Below are positions 23,922-32,145 of a DNA stretch of 64,000 nucleotides, piece after piece. Position 1 is the stretch's first letter. Each line of letters opens with the position of its first letter. Source of the DNA: Gymnodinialimonas ulvae (GTDB lineage Bacteria; Pseudomonadota; Alphaproteobacteria; Rhodobacterales; Rhodobacteraceae); NCBI RefSeq assembly GCF_037543845.1, contig NZ_JBBIFX010000002.1, forward strand, positions 372,001-436,000. The letters run 5' to 3'. The notes under the pieces were generated by a model. The model saw nothing but the letters and a program-made list of their open reading frames with translations, had not been told where the DNA came from and did not search any database. A program made the translations under genes and the position numbers.

Positions 23922-24986
23922 ATGACCCTCACGCTCCTCGGCATCGAAAGCTCTTGCGACGACACCGCCGCCGCCATTTTGCGCGGCACTGGCGATGCGC
24001 CGGTCATCCTGTCGAATGTTGTGCGCAGCCAGACAGACCTGCACGCGGCTTTCGGCGGGGTGGTGCCCGAGATCGCCGCGCGGGCGCACGCCGAGGCGCT
24101 GGACCTGATGGTGGAACGGGCGCTGACGCAGGCCGGTGTGACGTTGCCCGAGATCGACGCGATTGCCGTGACTGCGGGGCCGGGCCTGATCGGTGGGGTC
24201 TTGTCCGGGGTGATGGCCGCGAAGGGATTGGCGATGGGTCTTGGCAAGCCGCTTGTCGGGGTGAACCATCTTGCGGGCCATGCGCTCACGCCGCGGCTGA
24301 CCGATGGGGTAGCCTTTCCCTATTTGCTGCTGCTGGTCTCGGGCGGACATTGCCAATTTCTGCGCGTTGACGGCCCGGACGCCTTCATCCGGCTTGGCGG
24401 CACCATCGACGATGCTCCGGGCGAAGCGTTTGACAAGGTCGCGCGGCTTCTGGGCCTGCCGCAACCGGGTGGGCCGTCGGTCGAGCGTGCGGCGCAGGCG
24501 GGTGATGCGACCCGTTTCAAACTGCCCCGCCCCCTGCTGGACCGGCCCGGCTGCGACCTCAGCTTTTCGGGGCTGAAGACGGCCGTTTTGCGCGCCCGCG
24601 ATGACCTTGCGGCCGAGCGCGGCGGGATGACGGAGCAAGACCGAGCCGATCTTTGCGCGTCGTTTCAAAGGGCAGTGGCCGATGTGCTGTCCGAGAAATC
24701 CCGCCGGGCGCTAGGCGATGCGGATGTGACGGCCTTCGCGGTGGCCGGCGGCGTGGCGGCGAACACAGAGCTGCGCGCCCGGCTCGAAGCAGTGAGTGAT
24801 CTCCCGTTTGTGGCGCCGCCATTGGCGCTTTGCACCGACAACGCGGCGATGATCGCTTATGCCGGAATGCTCGCGGTCGAAGATGGCCGGACGGATGATA
24901 TGACGCTGATCGCCCGCCCGCGTTGGCCGCTGGACAGCACCGCCGCGCCGATGATCGGCTCGGGCAAGAAGGGGGCGAAGGCATGA
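23922..24986 (+). CDS. tsaD: tRNA N6-threonylcarbamoyladenosine transferase subunit TsaD
   Basis: ASKHA-fold protein of 354 residues that, with TsaB and TsaE, transfers threonylcarbamoyl to A37 of ANN-decoding tRNAs. Motifs: GIESSCDDTAAAIL at the start, metal-binding His116/His120 in GVNHLAGH, LLVSGGHCQFL, AVAGGVAANTELRA and the C-terminal CTDNAAMIAYAG. Start ATG 23922, 52 bases from divergent hemD. Its partner TsaE is encoded about 19 kb away in this window. Ends with an ATGA overlap into gpsA. Confidence 0.96.
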   Translation: MTLTLLGIESSCDDTAAAILRGTGDAPVILSNVVRSQTDLHAAFGGVVPEIAARAHAEALDLMVERALTQAGVTLPEIDAIAVTAGPGLIGGVLSGVMAAKGLAMGLGKPLVGVNHLAGHALTPRLTDGVAFPYLLLLVSGGHCQFLRVDGPDAFIRLGGTIDDAPGEAFDKVARLLGLPQPGGPSVERAAQAGDATRFKLPRPLLDRPGCDLSFSGLKTAVLRARDDLAAERGGMTEQDRADLCASFQRAVADVLSEKSRRALGDADVTAFAVAGGVAANTELRARLEAVSDLPFVAPPLALCTDNAAMIAYAGMLAVEDGRTDDMTLIARPRWPLDSTAAPMIGSGKKGAKA

Positions 24987-25906
24987 GGCTCGACATCATC
25001 GGCGGCGGCGCCTTTGGCACCGGGCTGGCCATCGCGTTCGCAAACGGCGGCATCGACATCACCCTTTGGGCGCGCGACATCGACACGTTCGTGGGCGGCG
25101 AAAGCAATCGGTTGCCGGGGCACAAGCTGCCGGTGACGATCAACGTGACGGGCGATTTGGGCGCGTGCACGGCAGAAACGGCGTTGTTCGCCCTGCCAAC
25201 GCAGGCGTTGGGCGGGTTCGTGTCGGCGCATCGCGTGCGCGCCAAGGTGGCGATTTCCTGCGCCAAGGGGATCGACCGTTCCTCGGGCCTCGGCCCCTCG
25301 GCGCTGCTCGCGGATCACATTCCGCAGGTGGCGCAGTTGACGGGGCCGAGCTTCGCGGCGGATATCGCCAAGGGGCTGCCGACCGCGTTGACGCTGGCGT
25401 GCGAAGACAATGCCCTGGGCGCGCATTTGCAGCAGGCGCTCAGCACGCCGACTTTGCGGATTTACAGAACAACCGACGTGGTGGGCGCAGAATTGGGCGG
25501 GGCGTTGAAGAACGTCATCGCCATCGCCGCCGGGGCGGTGATCGGCGCGGGTCTGGGCGAAAGTGCGCGCGCGGCCCTGATCGCGCGGGGCTTTGCCGAG
25601 ATGACCCGCTACGCGACCGAAAAGGGCGCGCAGGCCGAGACGTTGACGGGCCTGAGCGGTCTGGGCGATCTGATATTGACCTGCGGGTCAGAGCAATCGC
25701 GCAACTTCCGGTTCGGGCATGCCTTGGCGCGCGGCGAAACGCTTCCGGCTGATACCACGGTGGAGGGGCTGCACACCGCCCGCCAGCTCAGCGAAAGCGC
25801 GGCTGACACGCCTATTGCGGATACCGTCGCGGCGCTGGCCGATGGCAGGCTCGACATCTCGGGCGCGCTCGATCACCTTTTGAACCGACCCCTGAAACCG
25901 GAGTGA
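24983..25906 (+). CDS. gpsA: Glycerol-3-phosphate dehydrogenase [NAD(P)+]
   Basis: Enzyme of 307 residues reducing dihydroxyacetone phosphate to sn-glycerol-3-phosphate for phospholipid synthesis. N-terminal GGGAFGTGLAIAFA nucleotide motif, catalytic-Lys region SCAKGIDR, GPSFAADIAKGLPTA, GGALKNVIAIAAG and LTGLSGLGDLILTC, all typical for GpsA. The start overlaps the tsaD stop (ATGA) with GGGGGCGAAGG upstream. Cotranscribed with tsaD, a YciI-type gene and an EVE-domain gene. Confidence 0.96.
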   Translation: MRLDIIGGGAFGTGLAIAFANGGIDITLWARDIDTFVGGESNRLPGHKLPVTINVTGDLGACTAETALFALPTQALGGFVSAHRVRAKVAISCAKGIDRSSGLGPSALLADHIPQVAQLTGPSFAADIAKGLPTALTLACEDNALGAHLQQALSTPTLRIYRTTDVVGAELGGALKNVIAIAAGAVIGAGLGESARAALIARGFAEMTRYATEKGAQAETLTGLSGLGDLILTCGSEQSRNFRFGHALARGETLPADTTVEGLHTARQLSESAADTPIADTVAALADGRLDISGALDHLLNRPLKPE

Positions 25907-25912
25907 CCCCCC

Positions 25913-26185
25913 ATGCATGTTGTCCTGATCGCCACCGATAAGCCCGGCCATCTTCAGACCCGCCTCGACAATCGCGACGCGCATCTCGCCTACGGGCGCG
26001 ACAGCGGCAAACTGGTGATGGCGGGGCCGTTGCTGGACGACGAGGATCAGATGTGCGGCAGCCTTCTGGTGATCGAGGTCGCCACGATGCAGGAGGCCTA
26101 TGATTTCGCCGACAATGACCCCTATGCAAAGGCGGGCCTGTTCGAGAAAGTGCGGATCGAAAAGTGGAAGAAGGTGATCGGCTGA
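25913..26185 (+). CDS. YciI family protein
   Basis: Small protein of 90 residues with a dimeric ferredoxin-like (YciI) fold: VVLIATDKPG, HLAYGRDSGKLVMAGPLLDD with the conserved His and Asp proposed to be catalytic, and the closing DPYAKAGLFEKVRIEKW. Biochemical role unknown. Begins six bases after gpsA and overlaps the next gene by one base; the YciI-EVE order behind gpsA is common in Rhodobacteraceae. Confidence 0.9.
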   Translation: MHVVLIATDKPGHLQTRLDNRDAHLAYGRDSGKLVMAGPLLDDEDQMCGSLLVIEVATMQEAYDFADNDPYAKAGLFEKVRIEKWKKVIG

Positions 26186-26604
26186 TGCGCTACTGGCTGT
26201 TCAAATCCGAACCCTCGACCTGGTCCTGGGATCAACAGGTCGCCAAGGGCGCGTCCGGCGAGGAATGGGACGGCGTGCGCAATTATCAGGCGCGCAATTT
26301 CATGCGCGAGATGGAAGTCGGCGACCAGGGGTTCTTCTACCATTCTCAGAAGGAGAAAGCCGTGGTGGGGATTGTCGAGGTCTCGGCCAAGGCGCATCCC
26401 GACAGCACAACGGACGATGACCGGTGGGACTGCGTGGACATTAAGGCGCTGGAGCCGCTGCCGACGCCCGTGACGCTTGATCAGATCAAGGCCGACGAGC
26501 GGTTGGCCGATATGGTGTTGGTGAAGAATTCGCGGCTGTCGGTGCAGCCGGTGACCGAGGACGAGTTCAAGGTGATCTGCGCCCTCGGCGGGCTCTGGGC
26601 CTAG
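26185..26604 (+). CDS. EVE (PUA-like) domain protein
   Basis: Protein of 139 residues made of one EVE domain: opening MRYWLFKSEPSTWSWDQQ, WDGVRNYQARNFMREM, VGDQGFFYHS, and VGIVEVSAKAHPD. EVE domains bind modified bases in nucleic acids; stand-alone versions like this are widespread and of uncertain role. Start ATG shares one base with the previous stop (TGATG). Converges on the DM13 gene with a one-base gap. Confidence 0.93.
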   Translation: MRYWLFKSEPSTWSWDQQVAKGASGEEWDGVRNYQARNFMREMEVGDQGFFYHSQKEKAVVGIVEVSAKAHPDSTTDDDRWDCVDIKALEPLPTPVTLDQIKADERLADMVLVKNSRLSVQPVTEDEFKVICALGGLWA

Positions 26605-26605
26605 T

Positions 26606-27037
26606 TCAGCGCAGCGAGGCCATCGTGAAGAGAACGCTGAAATCTTCGCACCAGATCACGACGCTGCCGTAGTCGGAGATGTCGACGCTGCCGGGGATGC
26701 CGTAGGTCTGCGTGCCTGTCGGCGATTGCAGCGCGCCAAGCGAGACATAGGTGCTGGCGAGGACGGCGTTGTTCGTGTTTGGGGCATCGGCAGCGACCAG
26801 CCAGACTTCGAGGTCCGGGCCGGGCGTGACCGAGAAATTACTCAATTGCAAGACGGTCTGACCATCGGCGGTCTGCGCGACGGTGGCGGTGCCCGAACCG
26901 GTGTAACGCGGCGAGATATCCTGGAACGTGCCGCTGGCCACGGCGGACGCGGTGCTTTGGGCTTCTGCGGGGGGAACGATACCGCCCAGTCCGGCGAGGC
27001 CGACACAAAGGGCGAGGGAAAGAGCGATAGGGCGCAT
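26606..27037 (-). CDS. Secreted DM13-domain protein
   Basis: Exported protein of 143 residues: signal peptide to about residue 26 (LSLALCVGLAGLGGIVPPAEAQ) and a DM13 domain with GPDLEVWLVA, the YGIPGSVDISDYGSVVIWC core and the conserved Cys in VVIWCEDFSVLF. DM13 domains are proposed cytochrome-like redox or electron-transfer modules; function is not established. A single-gene transcript by position. Confidence 0.85.
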   Translation of the reverse strand: MRPIALSLALCVGLAGLGGIVPPAEAQSTASAVASGTFQDISPRYTGSGTATVAQTADGQTVLQLSNFSVTPGPDLEVWLVAADAPNTNNAVLASTYVSLGALQSPTGTQTYGIPGSVDISDYGSVVIWCEDFSVLFTMASLR

Positions 27038-27403
27038 GGGGTGATCTCCGGCACGAGTGAAACTGTGCGCAGACTAGGCGTCTGTGTATGGGCAAGGAAA
27101 ATCACGTTCGCGGGACGGGCGCGTGAACAAGTGAGATGCGGCATGTAGATTTGGCGCGAAAAGCTTGGTTTTCAAATAGAAATGGGGGGTCCCGACCCCT
27201 CAGGAACCCCCCATCCACCCACGCGCGGCCTCGCTCCGCTCGCGTATCTGAATATCGGGTCCGCCTTCCTGGCCGGACGGTTGGCTTATGGCACGTTCGC
27301 CGCTTCGCAGCAAAGAAATAGCCCGCAGCATTTGACCTAAATGCACTGCGACACCGGGCGGACGGGCCCACGGTGCCAAGGCCACGGCGCGCTCTCCCAT
27401 ACG
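27038..27403. other. Intergenic stretch with two inverted repeats, no supported gene
   Basis: No coding frame here looks real. It holds a 9-base inverted repeat ATGGGGGGT / ACCCCCCAT with a 15-base loop (27182-27214) and a second hairpin GCATTT / AAATGC with a 5-base loop (27328-27344) flanked by CGCAG and CTGCG. They are transcribed downstream of DUF2853 only if its terminator leaks. A small RNA is possible; nothing matches an RNA family I know. Confidence 0.4.
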
Positions 27404-27433
27404 AAAAAGACCCGCCCGGTGAGGGGCAGGTCT
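27404..27433 (-). terminator. Intrinsic terminator of the DUF2853 gene
   Basis: On the minus strand: AGACCTGCCC, short loop, GGGCGGGTCT, then TTTTT; one internal mismatch in an otherwise long stem, 24 bases after the DUF2853 stop codon. Confidence 0.85.
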
Positions 27434-27456
27434 AACAGCTTCGGAGCGATCCAAGC

Positions 27457-27798
27457 TTACTTGTAGACGCTTTCTTTGCCGAAGTGCTTGGTCAGCATGT
27501 AGTAAACCACGGCGCGGTATTTGTTGCGCTCGGACTTGCCATAGGTCTCGATGACGGAATTGATCGCGTTCATCAGGTCGGGGCTGTCAGGCAAGCCCAG
27601 CTTTTTCATGAGGAAGTTGTTTTTGACCGTCTCAAGCTCGGACGGCTGGCTTCCGGCGACGGTCGAGGCGTCGGCGTCGTAGATCGACGGGCCGCAGCCA
27701 ATGGTGACTTTGGTCAGCAGCGCCATATCCGGCTCCATGCCGCACTTTTTCCGCAGGTCATCGGCATATTGCGCGATCAGATCGTCACGTTTTCCCAT
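27457..27798 (-). CDS. DUF2853 family protein
   Basis: Cytoplasmic protein of 113 residues, mostly helical: MGKRDDLIAQYADDLRKKCG, VTIGCGPSIYDADASTVAG, and YRAVVYYMLTKHFGKE at the end. It matches the DUF2853 pattern, a small family of unknown function common in alphaproteobacteria and bacteroidetes. Own terminator downstream; single-gene unit. Confidence 0.87.
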   Translation of the reverse strand: MGKRDDLIAQYADDLRKKCGMEPDMALLTKVTIGCGPSIYDADASTVAGSQPSELETVKNNFLMKKLGLPDSPDLMNAINSVIETYGKSERNKYRAVVYYMLTKHFGKESVYK

Positions 27799-27986
27799 AG
27801 GATTCTATCCCCCATTCGTTTTTCCAGGTCTCGCACCCGGCCTATGCGGCCTGGCTCGCGCAAAAGGTTAAACGGCCCATCGCTAAGGTTGAAAGGAAAA
27901 GTTGCAGGGAAAAATATCGGCGCCCTCCCCTGCGCTCATGCTGCAACAAGGGGGGTGACGTCACCTTTGCGCAAAACCGTCTCCGC

Positions 27987-28538
27987 TTAGGCCGTGCGCC
28001 CGAAGACCTCGCGCACCATCGGCACAAAATGATCGAGGGGGAGGCTATTGTAATCAGGGTCGAAACTCGCCTGATCCCAGCGTTCGCAGAAGGTCGCGCA
28101 GCTTTCGACACAGGGGTGATCGCGGTGCCGATCGCGGGCGTTGCGGTCCCAGCCGTAATGGTGGCCGTAGTACAGAATCTCGAAAATTCCGTGGTGCTCG
28201 ACCACCCACGATACGTCCCAACGCACGAAGGGGCGGATCACTTCGGCGGACATGCGATCGTGATTCTGCGGGGTCAGCCCGTCGCCGATATCATGCAAGA
28301 GCGCGCCGACAATCCAGTCGATATCCGCGCCGTCGCGCTCCGCCCGCGTGGCCGATTGCACGGCATGTTCCAGCCGCGTGATCGGCTAGCCTTCCAAAGT
28401 GATGTGTTTCTGGCCGCGAAGCTCGTCCAGCACGCGGTCGGCAGTCAACGCAAGGAACGGTTTTTCGAGCTCGCTCAGCAAAGCGTAATCCGCCTGCGTC
28501 CCGTCTTTCATCTGGGTGAAGCGGACTGTTTTGCGCAT
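27987..28538 (-). pseudogene. HD-domain phosphohydrolase interrupted by an in-frame amber codon
   Basis: Read from ATG 28538 (GAGGG upstream) the frame is MRKTVRFTQMKDGTQADYAL and continues for 50 codons to HITLEG, where TAG (28386-28388) is codon 51. The same frame then continues without shift (PITRLEHAVQSATRAERDG) through a full HD domain: LLHDIGDGLTPQNHD, VVEHHGIFEILYYGHHYG, ending VREVFGRTA; 183 codons in total. Intact relatives, as I remember them, have Tyr at the stop position (GYKITRL-like), so one base change TAC/TAT to TAG explains it. Either a recent nonsense mutation, a sequencing error, or suppressed translation. The downstream half also has no convincing start of its own. Family: HD phosphohydrolases of unknown substrate. 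Confidence 0.85.
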
Positions 28539-28958
28539 GGGGCCCTCGGTGTTTCGGGCAGCGTCGAGCATTGGCGACGGTCGGTCAATCGCGGTCCCGC
28601 AGGTTTTTTGCGTGCCGTTCATCCTTTCGTAACCCTGCCACGGGACAAACCCTGTCGATGCATCAACGCGGGGTCCTTTGACGGGGGCCTCGGTGACGAC
28701 GACGGTTTGGGTATCCGGCCAAAGACCGCCCCTTCATTGGGCGCAGATCGGTTATCTCGGACGCGCAGAATTCCGGTTCGGTCAGGTGACACTGATCGGA
28801 TGCGAACCGCCGCACATGCGCGGCGCCGCGTATCTCTTGTCTGTCTTATCGGGGGCGCATCCGTCCCCGACATATCCTCCAGAGACATCCTTTAAACGGA
28901 AACGACCGGCCCCATGGGGACCGGCCGCGCGTTCCGTGCGTTTCGCTATTGGCGGGGT
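28539..28958. other. Intergenic stretch, no supported gene
   Basis: No frame here has convincing codon use, ribosome site or family resemblance; two short open frames (28619-28888 minus, 28678-28965 plus) lie opposite each other and both look like chance frames. Apart from the hairpin next to ahcY I see no structured element. Confidence 0.5.
28905..28923 (-). terminator. Possible terminator of ahcY
   Basis: Hairpin CCGG-N-CCCC-AT-GGGG-N-CCGG 35 bases after the ahcY stop, followed on the minus strand by TCGTTTCCGTTT, a broken T-run. Weak by tail but the only candidate near the end of ahcY. Confidence 0.45.
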
Positions 28959-30341
28959 TCAGTAACGGTAGTGTTCGGGCTTGAACGGCCCGTCCTGCGG
29001 CACGCCGATGTAGTCGGCCTGCTCCTTGTCCAACTCGGTCAGCTTCACGCCGATCTTCGCCAGATGCAGACGCGCAACCTTTTCATCGAGCTTCTTTGGC
29101 AGGATGTAGACCTGATTCCCGTATTCGTCGCCGCGCTGCCACAGCTCCATCTGTGCCAGCACCTGGTTGGTGAACGACGCGGACATCACGAACGAGGGGT
29201 GGCCCGTCGCGTTGCCGAGGTTCAGAAGGCGACCCTCGGACAGCAGGATCAGACGATTGCCTGACGGCATCTCGATCATGTCCACCTGTTCCTTGATGTT
29301 CGTCCACTTGTGGTTTTTCAGGCTCGCCACCTGAATCTCGTTGTCGAAATGGCCGATGTTGCCGACGATCGCCATATCCTTCATCTCGCGCATATGCTCG
29401 ATGCGGATGACGTCCTTGTTGCCGGTGGTGGTGATGAAGATGTCGGCGTCGAGGTTTTCTTCCAGCAGCACAACTTCGAACCCGTCCATGGCCGCTTGCA
29501 GCGCGCAGATCGGATCGGCCTCGGTCACCTTCACGCGGGCGCCCGCACCGCGCAGAGACGCGGCGGAGCCTTTGCCCACATCGCCATAGCCCATCACCAC
29601 GGCGACCTTACCGGCCATCATCGTGTCGGTGGCGCGACGGATGCCGTCGACCAGGCTTTCCTTGCAGCCGTATTTGTTGTCGAACTTCGACTTCGTCACG
29701 CTGTCGTTCACGTTGATTGCGGGGAACGGCAGCTGGCCATTCTTTTGCAGATCATAAAGGCGATGCACACCGGTGGTGGTCTCCTCCGACACGCCCTTGA
29801 TATGATCGCGCATCTTGGTGAACCAGCCGGGGCTGGCCGCCATGCGCTTGGCGATCTGCTGCTTGATCACCTCTTCTTCCTCGGATTGTGGGACGGGAAT
29901 GATCTCTTCCCCCGCCTCGGCGCGCGCGCCCAGAAGGATGTAGAGCGTCGCGTCGCCGCCATCGTCGAGGATCAGGTTCGGCCCATCGGGGAACATGAAG
30001 CTCTGGTCGAGATAATCCCAATGCTCTTCCAGCGACTGGCCCTTCACCGCAAACACCGGGATGCCCGCCTTGGCGATGGCCGCCGCCGCGTGGTCCTGCG
30101 TGGAGAAGATGTTGCACGAGGCCCATCGCACGTCCGCGCCGAGATCGACCAGCGTTTCGATCAAAACCGCGGTCTGGATCGTCATGTGCAACGAGCCGAC
30201 GATACGCGCGCCCTTCAGCGGCTTCTCCGCGCCGTATTCTTCGCGCAGCGCCATCAGGCCCGGCATTTCGGTTTCGGCAATATCGAGTTCCTTGCGACCA
30301 AACTCGGCCAATGCGATGTCCTTGACGACGTAATCACTCAT
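28959..30341 (-). CDS. ahcY: Adenosylhomocysteinase
   Basis: Enzyme of 460 residues that splits S-adenosylhomocysteine to adenosine and homocysteine, keeping methylation going. Seen: MSDYVVKDIALAEFGRKE start, CNIFSTQDHAAAAI, the NAD-binding VVMGYGDVGKGSAASLRG, catalytic-site EPHVR-type region replaced by KFDNKYGCKESLVDG, and the conserved C-terminal KPEHYRY. It includes the ~40-residue insertion typical of bacterial forms (around RMAASPGWFTKMRDHIKGV). Start ATG 30341 has AGGAGG seven bases upstream; longer frames are rejected. No SAH riboswitch recognised upstream. Confidence 0.97.
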   Translation of the reverse strand: MSDYVVKDIALAEFGRKELDIAETEMPGLMALREEYGAEKPLKGARIVGSLHMTIQTAVLIETLVDLGADVRWASCNIFSTQDHAAAAIAKAGIPVFAVKGQSLEEHWDYLDQSFMFPDGPNLILDDGGDATLYILLGARAEAGEEIIPVPQSEEEEVIKQQIAKRMAASPGWFTKMRDHIKGVSEETTTGVHRLYDLQKNGQLPFPAINVNDSVTKSKFDNKYGCKESLVDGIRRATDTMMAGKVAVVMGYGDVGKGSAASLRGAGARVKVTEADPICALQAAMDGFEVVLLEENLDADIFITTTGNKDVIRIEHMREMKDMAIVGNIGHFDNEIQVASLKNHKWTNIKEQVDMIEMPSGNRLILLSEGRLLNLGNATGHPSFVMSASFTNQVLAQMELWQRGDEYGNQVYILPKKLDEKVARLHLAKIGVKLTELDKEQADYIGVPQDGPFKPEHYRY

Positions 30342-30762
30342 GTTTCTGCCTCCTGCGGCGCGCATCAAATGCTTGTTGCGCGATCCCATACCAGCCCCTC
30401 GGAGGCGGAGCAATGCAACGCGCCGCGCGCCTTTGATAGCGGTGATTTGGGTCTGCAATGCGCCGCGTATGCTTGAGGTACGGCGCCGGTCAGGCCGTAG
30501 GCCGAGTGCTTATTTCAGGGGCCGATCGTGACCAGCCGCGCCGCCATATACGATTCGGCGGCTCCGCTGCCGTGAGGTCACCCGAATGCGGAAATTTTTC
30601 CTGTTATCGCAAACAATTAGCACGGGCGCTACATTCTTGCGAAAATTCCCCGCGCTGCGCGTCACAATTGCCTTGCGGTGCGGTCAACCTTGTCTAAAGG
30701 TGTCAAGGACACGTCGAAAAAGTGGCGGAAAGCTGCTCAACTCTTGGGTCTGGGAGGCCGCA
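30342..30762. other. Divergent intergenic region between ahcY and the VPLPA-CTERM gene
   Basis: No gene supported. On the ahcY side, TTGCTC-17-TATGGG (minus strand, about 30388-30416) is a possible promoter. On the other side the DNA turns AT-rich (30585-30680), and a short perfect inverted repeat GTGTC-AAG-GACAC sits at 30700-30712, about 50 bases before the VPLPA-CTERM start, a possible regulator site. Confidence 0.4.
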
Positions 30763-31476
30763 ATGAATATTAAACGTATCGCCAGCGGGGCTGCGATTGC
30801 CGCGTCTGTATTCCTTGGAGGGGCCATTGCAGCGGTTGCTGTTCCGGTCAACACGCTCGAAACGAAGGGCGCGTTCCAGCTCTCCAACACCGGTGGCGCC
30901 TTCGGGTTCGGCCTTATCTCGGGTGAAATCGCGTTCTCCGTTGACCGTGGCGCAATCCCGGATTTTGGCTCCTACACCACAAACAGCGCGTTTGCCGCGC
31001 GCACCGCGACGGGCATCACGTCGTCCGTCGGGTCGAAGAACCGGCAGCTGAGCGCGGTTGAAGCCATCGAGACCGTGAACGCCGCTTTGGCAACCTTCGA
31101 CAACGGTGTTGCTTCGAACGGAGGCGTGGTCGATCTCGCGGGCGGCGGCGCGTATTCCGTGCGCGTGACCCCCAGCGCGCGTGGCGCGAACGGGTTCGAA
31201 GGCGGGTTCGAGATTGCCTTTGAAGTCATGTCTCAGGCCGACCTCGACGCCCTCGCATCCGCAACGCAGACCCTGCTAGATCCGCTTGGGCTTGGCCTTC
31301 TGGCAACCGGCGTGGGCATCGATGACCTTTCCGGCTCGGGCAGCTTTTCGCTGAGCTCGACCACCGACGTCGAAGCCGTGTCGCAGATTGCGCCGATCCC
31401 GGTGCCTGCCGGGGGCCTGCTCCTGGTGACCGGCCTTGGCGCGTTCGCCTTTACGCGGCGTCGCAAGACCGCTTGA
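30763..31476 (+). CDS. VPLPA-CTERM-like surface/secreted protein
   Basis: Protein of 237 residues. Signal peptide (MNIKRIASGAAIAASVFLGG..AVAVP), a beta-rich central region of unknown family, and a C-terminal sorting tripartite: IPVPAGG motif, hydrophobic helix (LLLVTGLGAFAF) and basic tail TRRRKTA. This is the VPLPA-CTERM type recognised by a rhodobacteral exosortase, which cleaves and delivers proteins to the cell surface. No exosortase is in the window. Start ATG 30763 has GGGAGG upstream; a longer frame from 30586 is rejected. Followed by a strong terminator, so monocistronic. Confidence 0.83.
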   Translation: MNIKRIASGAAIAASVFLGGAIAAVAVPVNTLETKGAFQLSNTGGAFGFGLISGEIAFSVDRGAIPDFGSYTTNSAFAARTATGITSSVGSKNRQLSAVEAIETVNAALATFDNGVASNGGVVDLAGGGAYSVRVTPSARGANGFEGGFEIAFEVMSQADLDALASATQTLLDPLGLGLLATGVGIDDLSGSGSFSLSSTTDVEAVSQIAPIPVPAGGLLLVTGLGAFAFTRRRKTA

Positions 31477-31502
31477 TCTGACGAGCTGAAACAACGACAC
31501 AG

Positions 31503-31537
31503 GAGGCGTGGGGCATTTCCCGCGCCTCTTTTCTTTT
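31503..31537 (+). terminator. Intrinsic terminator of the VPLPA-CTERM gene
   Basis: Stem GAGGCG-T-GGG / CCC-G-CGCCTC with a short loop followed by TTTTCTTTT, 26 bases after the stop. Confidence 0.9.
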
Positions 31538-31554
31538 GGTCTGATGCTTCCCCG

Positions 31555-32145
31555 ATGAAAACACCGCGCGCATGGCAAAGGATGCTGTCCGGCCGCAGGC
31601 TTGATCTGCTTGACCCGACGCCGATGGATATCGAGATCGAGGATATCGCCCACGGCCTGGCCTTCGTTGCGCGCTGGAATGGCCAGACGCATGGCGACTA
31701 CGCATATTCCGTGGCGGAGCATTCGATCCTCGTGACCGATATCCATGTCCGCCTTGCGCCCGATGCCCCTGTGAAATGGCGGTTAGCCGCCCTGCTGCAT
31801 GATGCGCCGGAATACGTGATCGGCGATATGATCAGCCCGGTGAAAGCGGCGGTCGGTCCGGGCTATGGCGCGTTGGACGATCGCCTGACTGCGGCCATTC
31901 ACCTGCGCTTTGGCCTGCCCGCCACCTTGCCGAAGACGGTCAAGGCCGCCATCAAGCGAGCCGACAAGATCTCTGCTTGGTTGGAAGCCACGCAATTGGC
32001 GGGCTTCACCGAAGCGGAGGCGGACAAGTTCTTCGGCAAGCCTGCCCCCGCCGTGATCGACGGCCTGACCCTGCATCTGCGGCCCCCGTCCGAGGTACGC
32101 GCCGATTTCACGGCCCGCCACGCGCGCCTGATGGAGGCCCTGTGA
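31555..32145 (+). CDS. HD-domain (YfbR-like) hydrolase
   Basis: Protein of 196 residues with a YfbR/HD fold: first His in YSVAEHSILVTD, the HD pair in ALLHDAPEYVIGDMISPVK, and the later Asp in KRADKISAWLEAT. Relatives are metal-dependent 5'-nucleotidases acting on deoxynucleoside monophosphates, or of unknown substrate. Overlaps the following GNAT gene (GTGA), so the two are coupled. Confidence 0.87.
   Translation: MKTPRAWQRMLSGRRLDLLDPTPMDIEIEDIAHGLAFVARWNGQTHGDYAYSVAEHSILVTDIHVRLAPDAPVKWRLAALLHDAPEYVIGDMISPVKAAVGPGYGALDDRLTAAIHLRFGLPATLPKTVKAAIKRADKISAWLEATQLAGFTEAEADKFFGKPAPAVIDGLTLHLRPPSEVRADFTARHARLMEAL

Noticed and set aside
27987..28388. Programmed read-through or recoding of the amber codon in the HD gene
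   Set aside because: No pyrrolysine machinery or stimulatory structure is seen nearby; a nonsense mutation or sequence error is simpler.
28619..28888. Possible small gene upstream of the broken HD gene
   Set aside because: No ribosome site, no family resemblance, Arg-rich translation and an opposing frame of equal quality; treated as non-coding.
30342..30420. SAH riboswitch upstream of ahcY
   Set aside because: The leader has GC-rich segments but I could not fit the conserved SAH aptamer core; a covariance search would decide.
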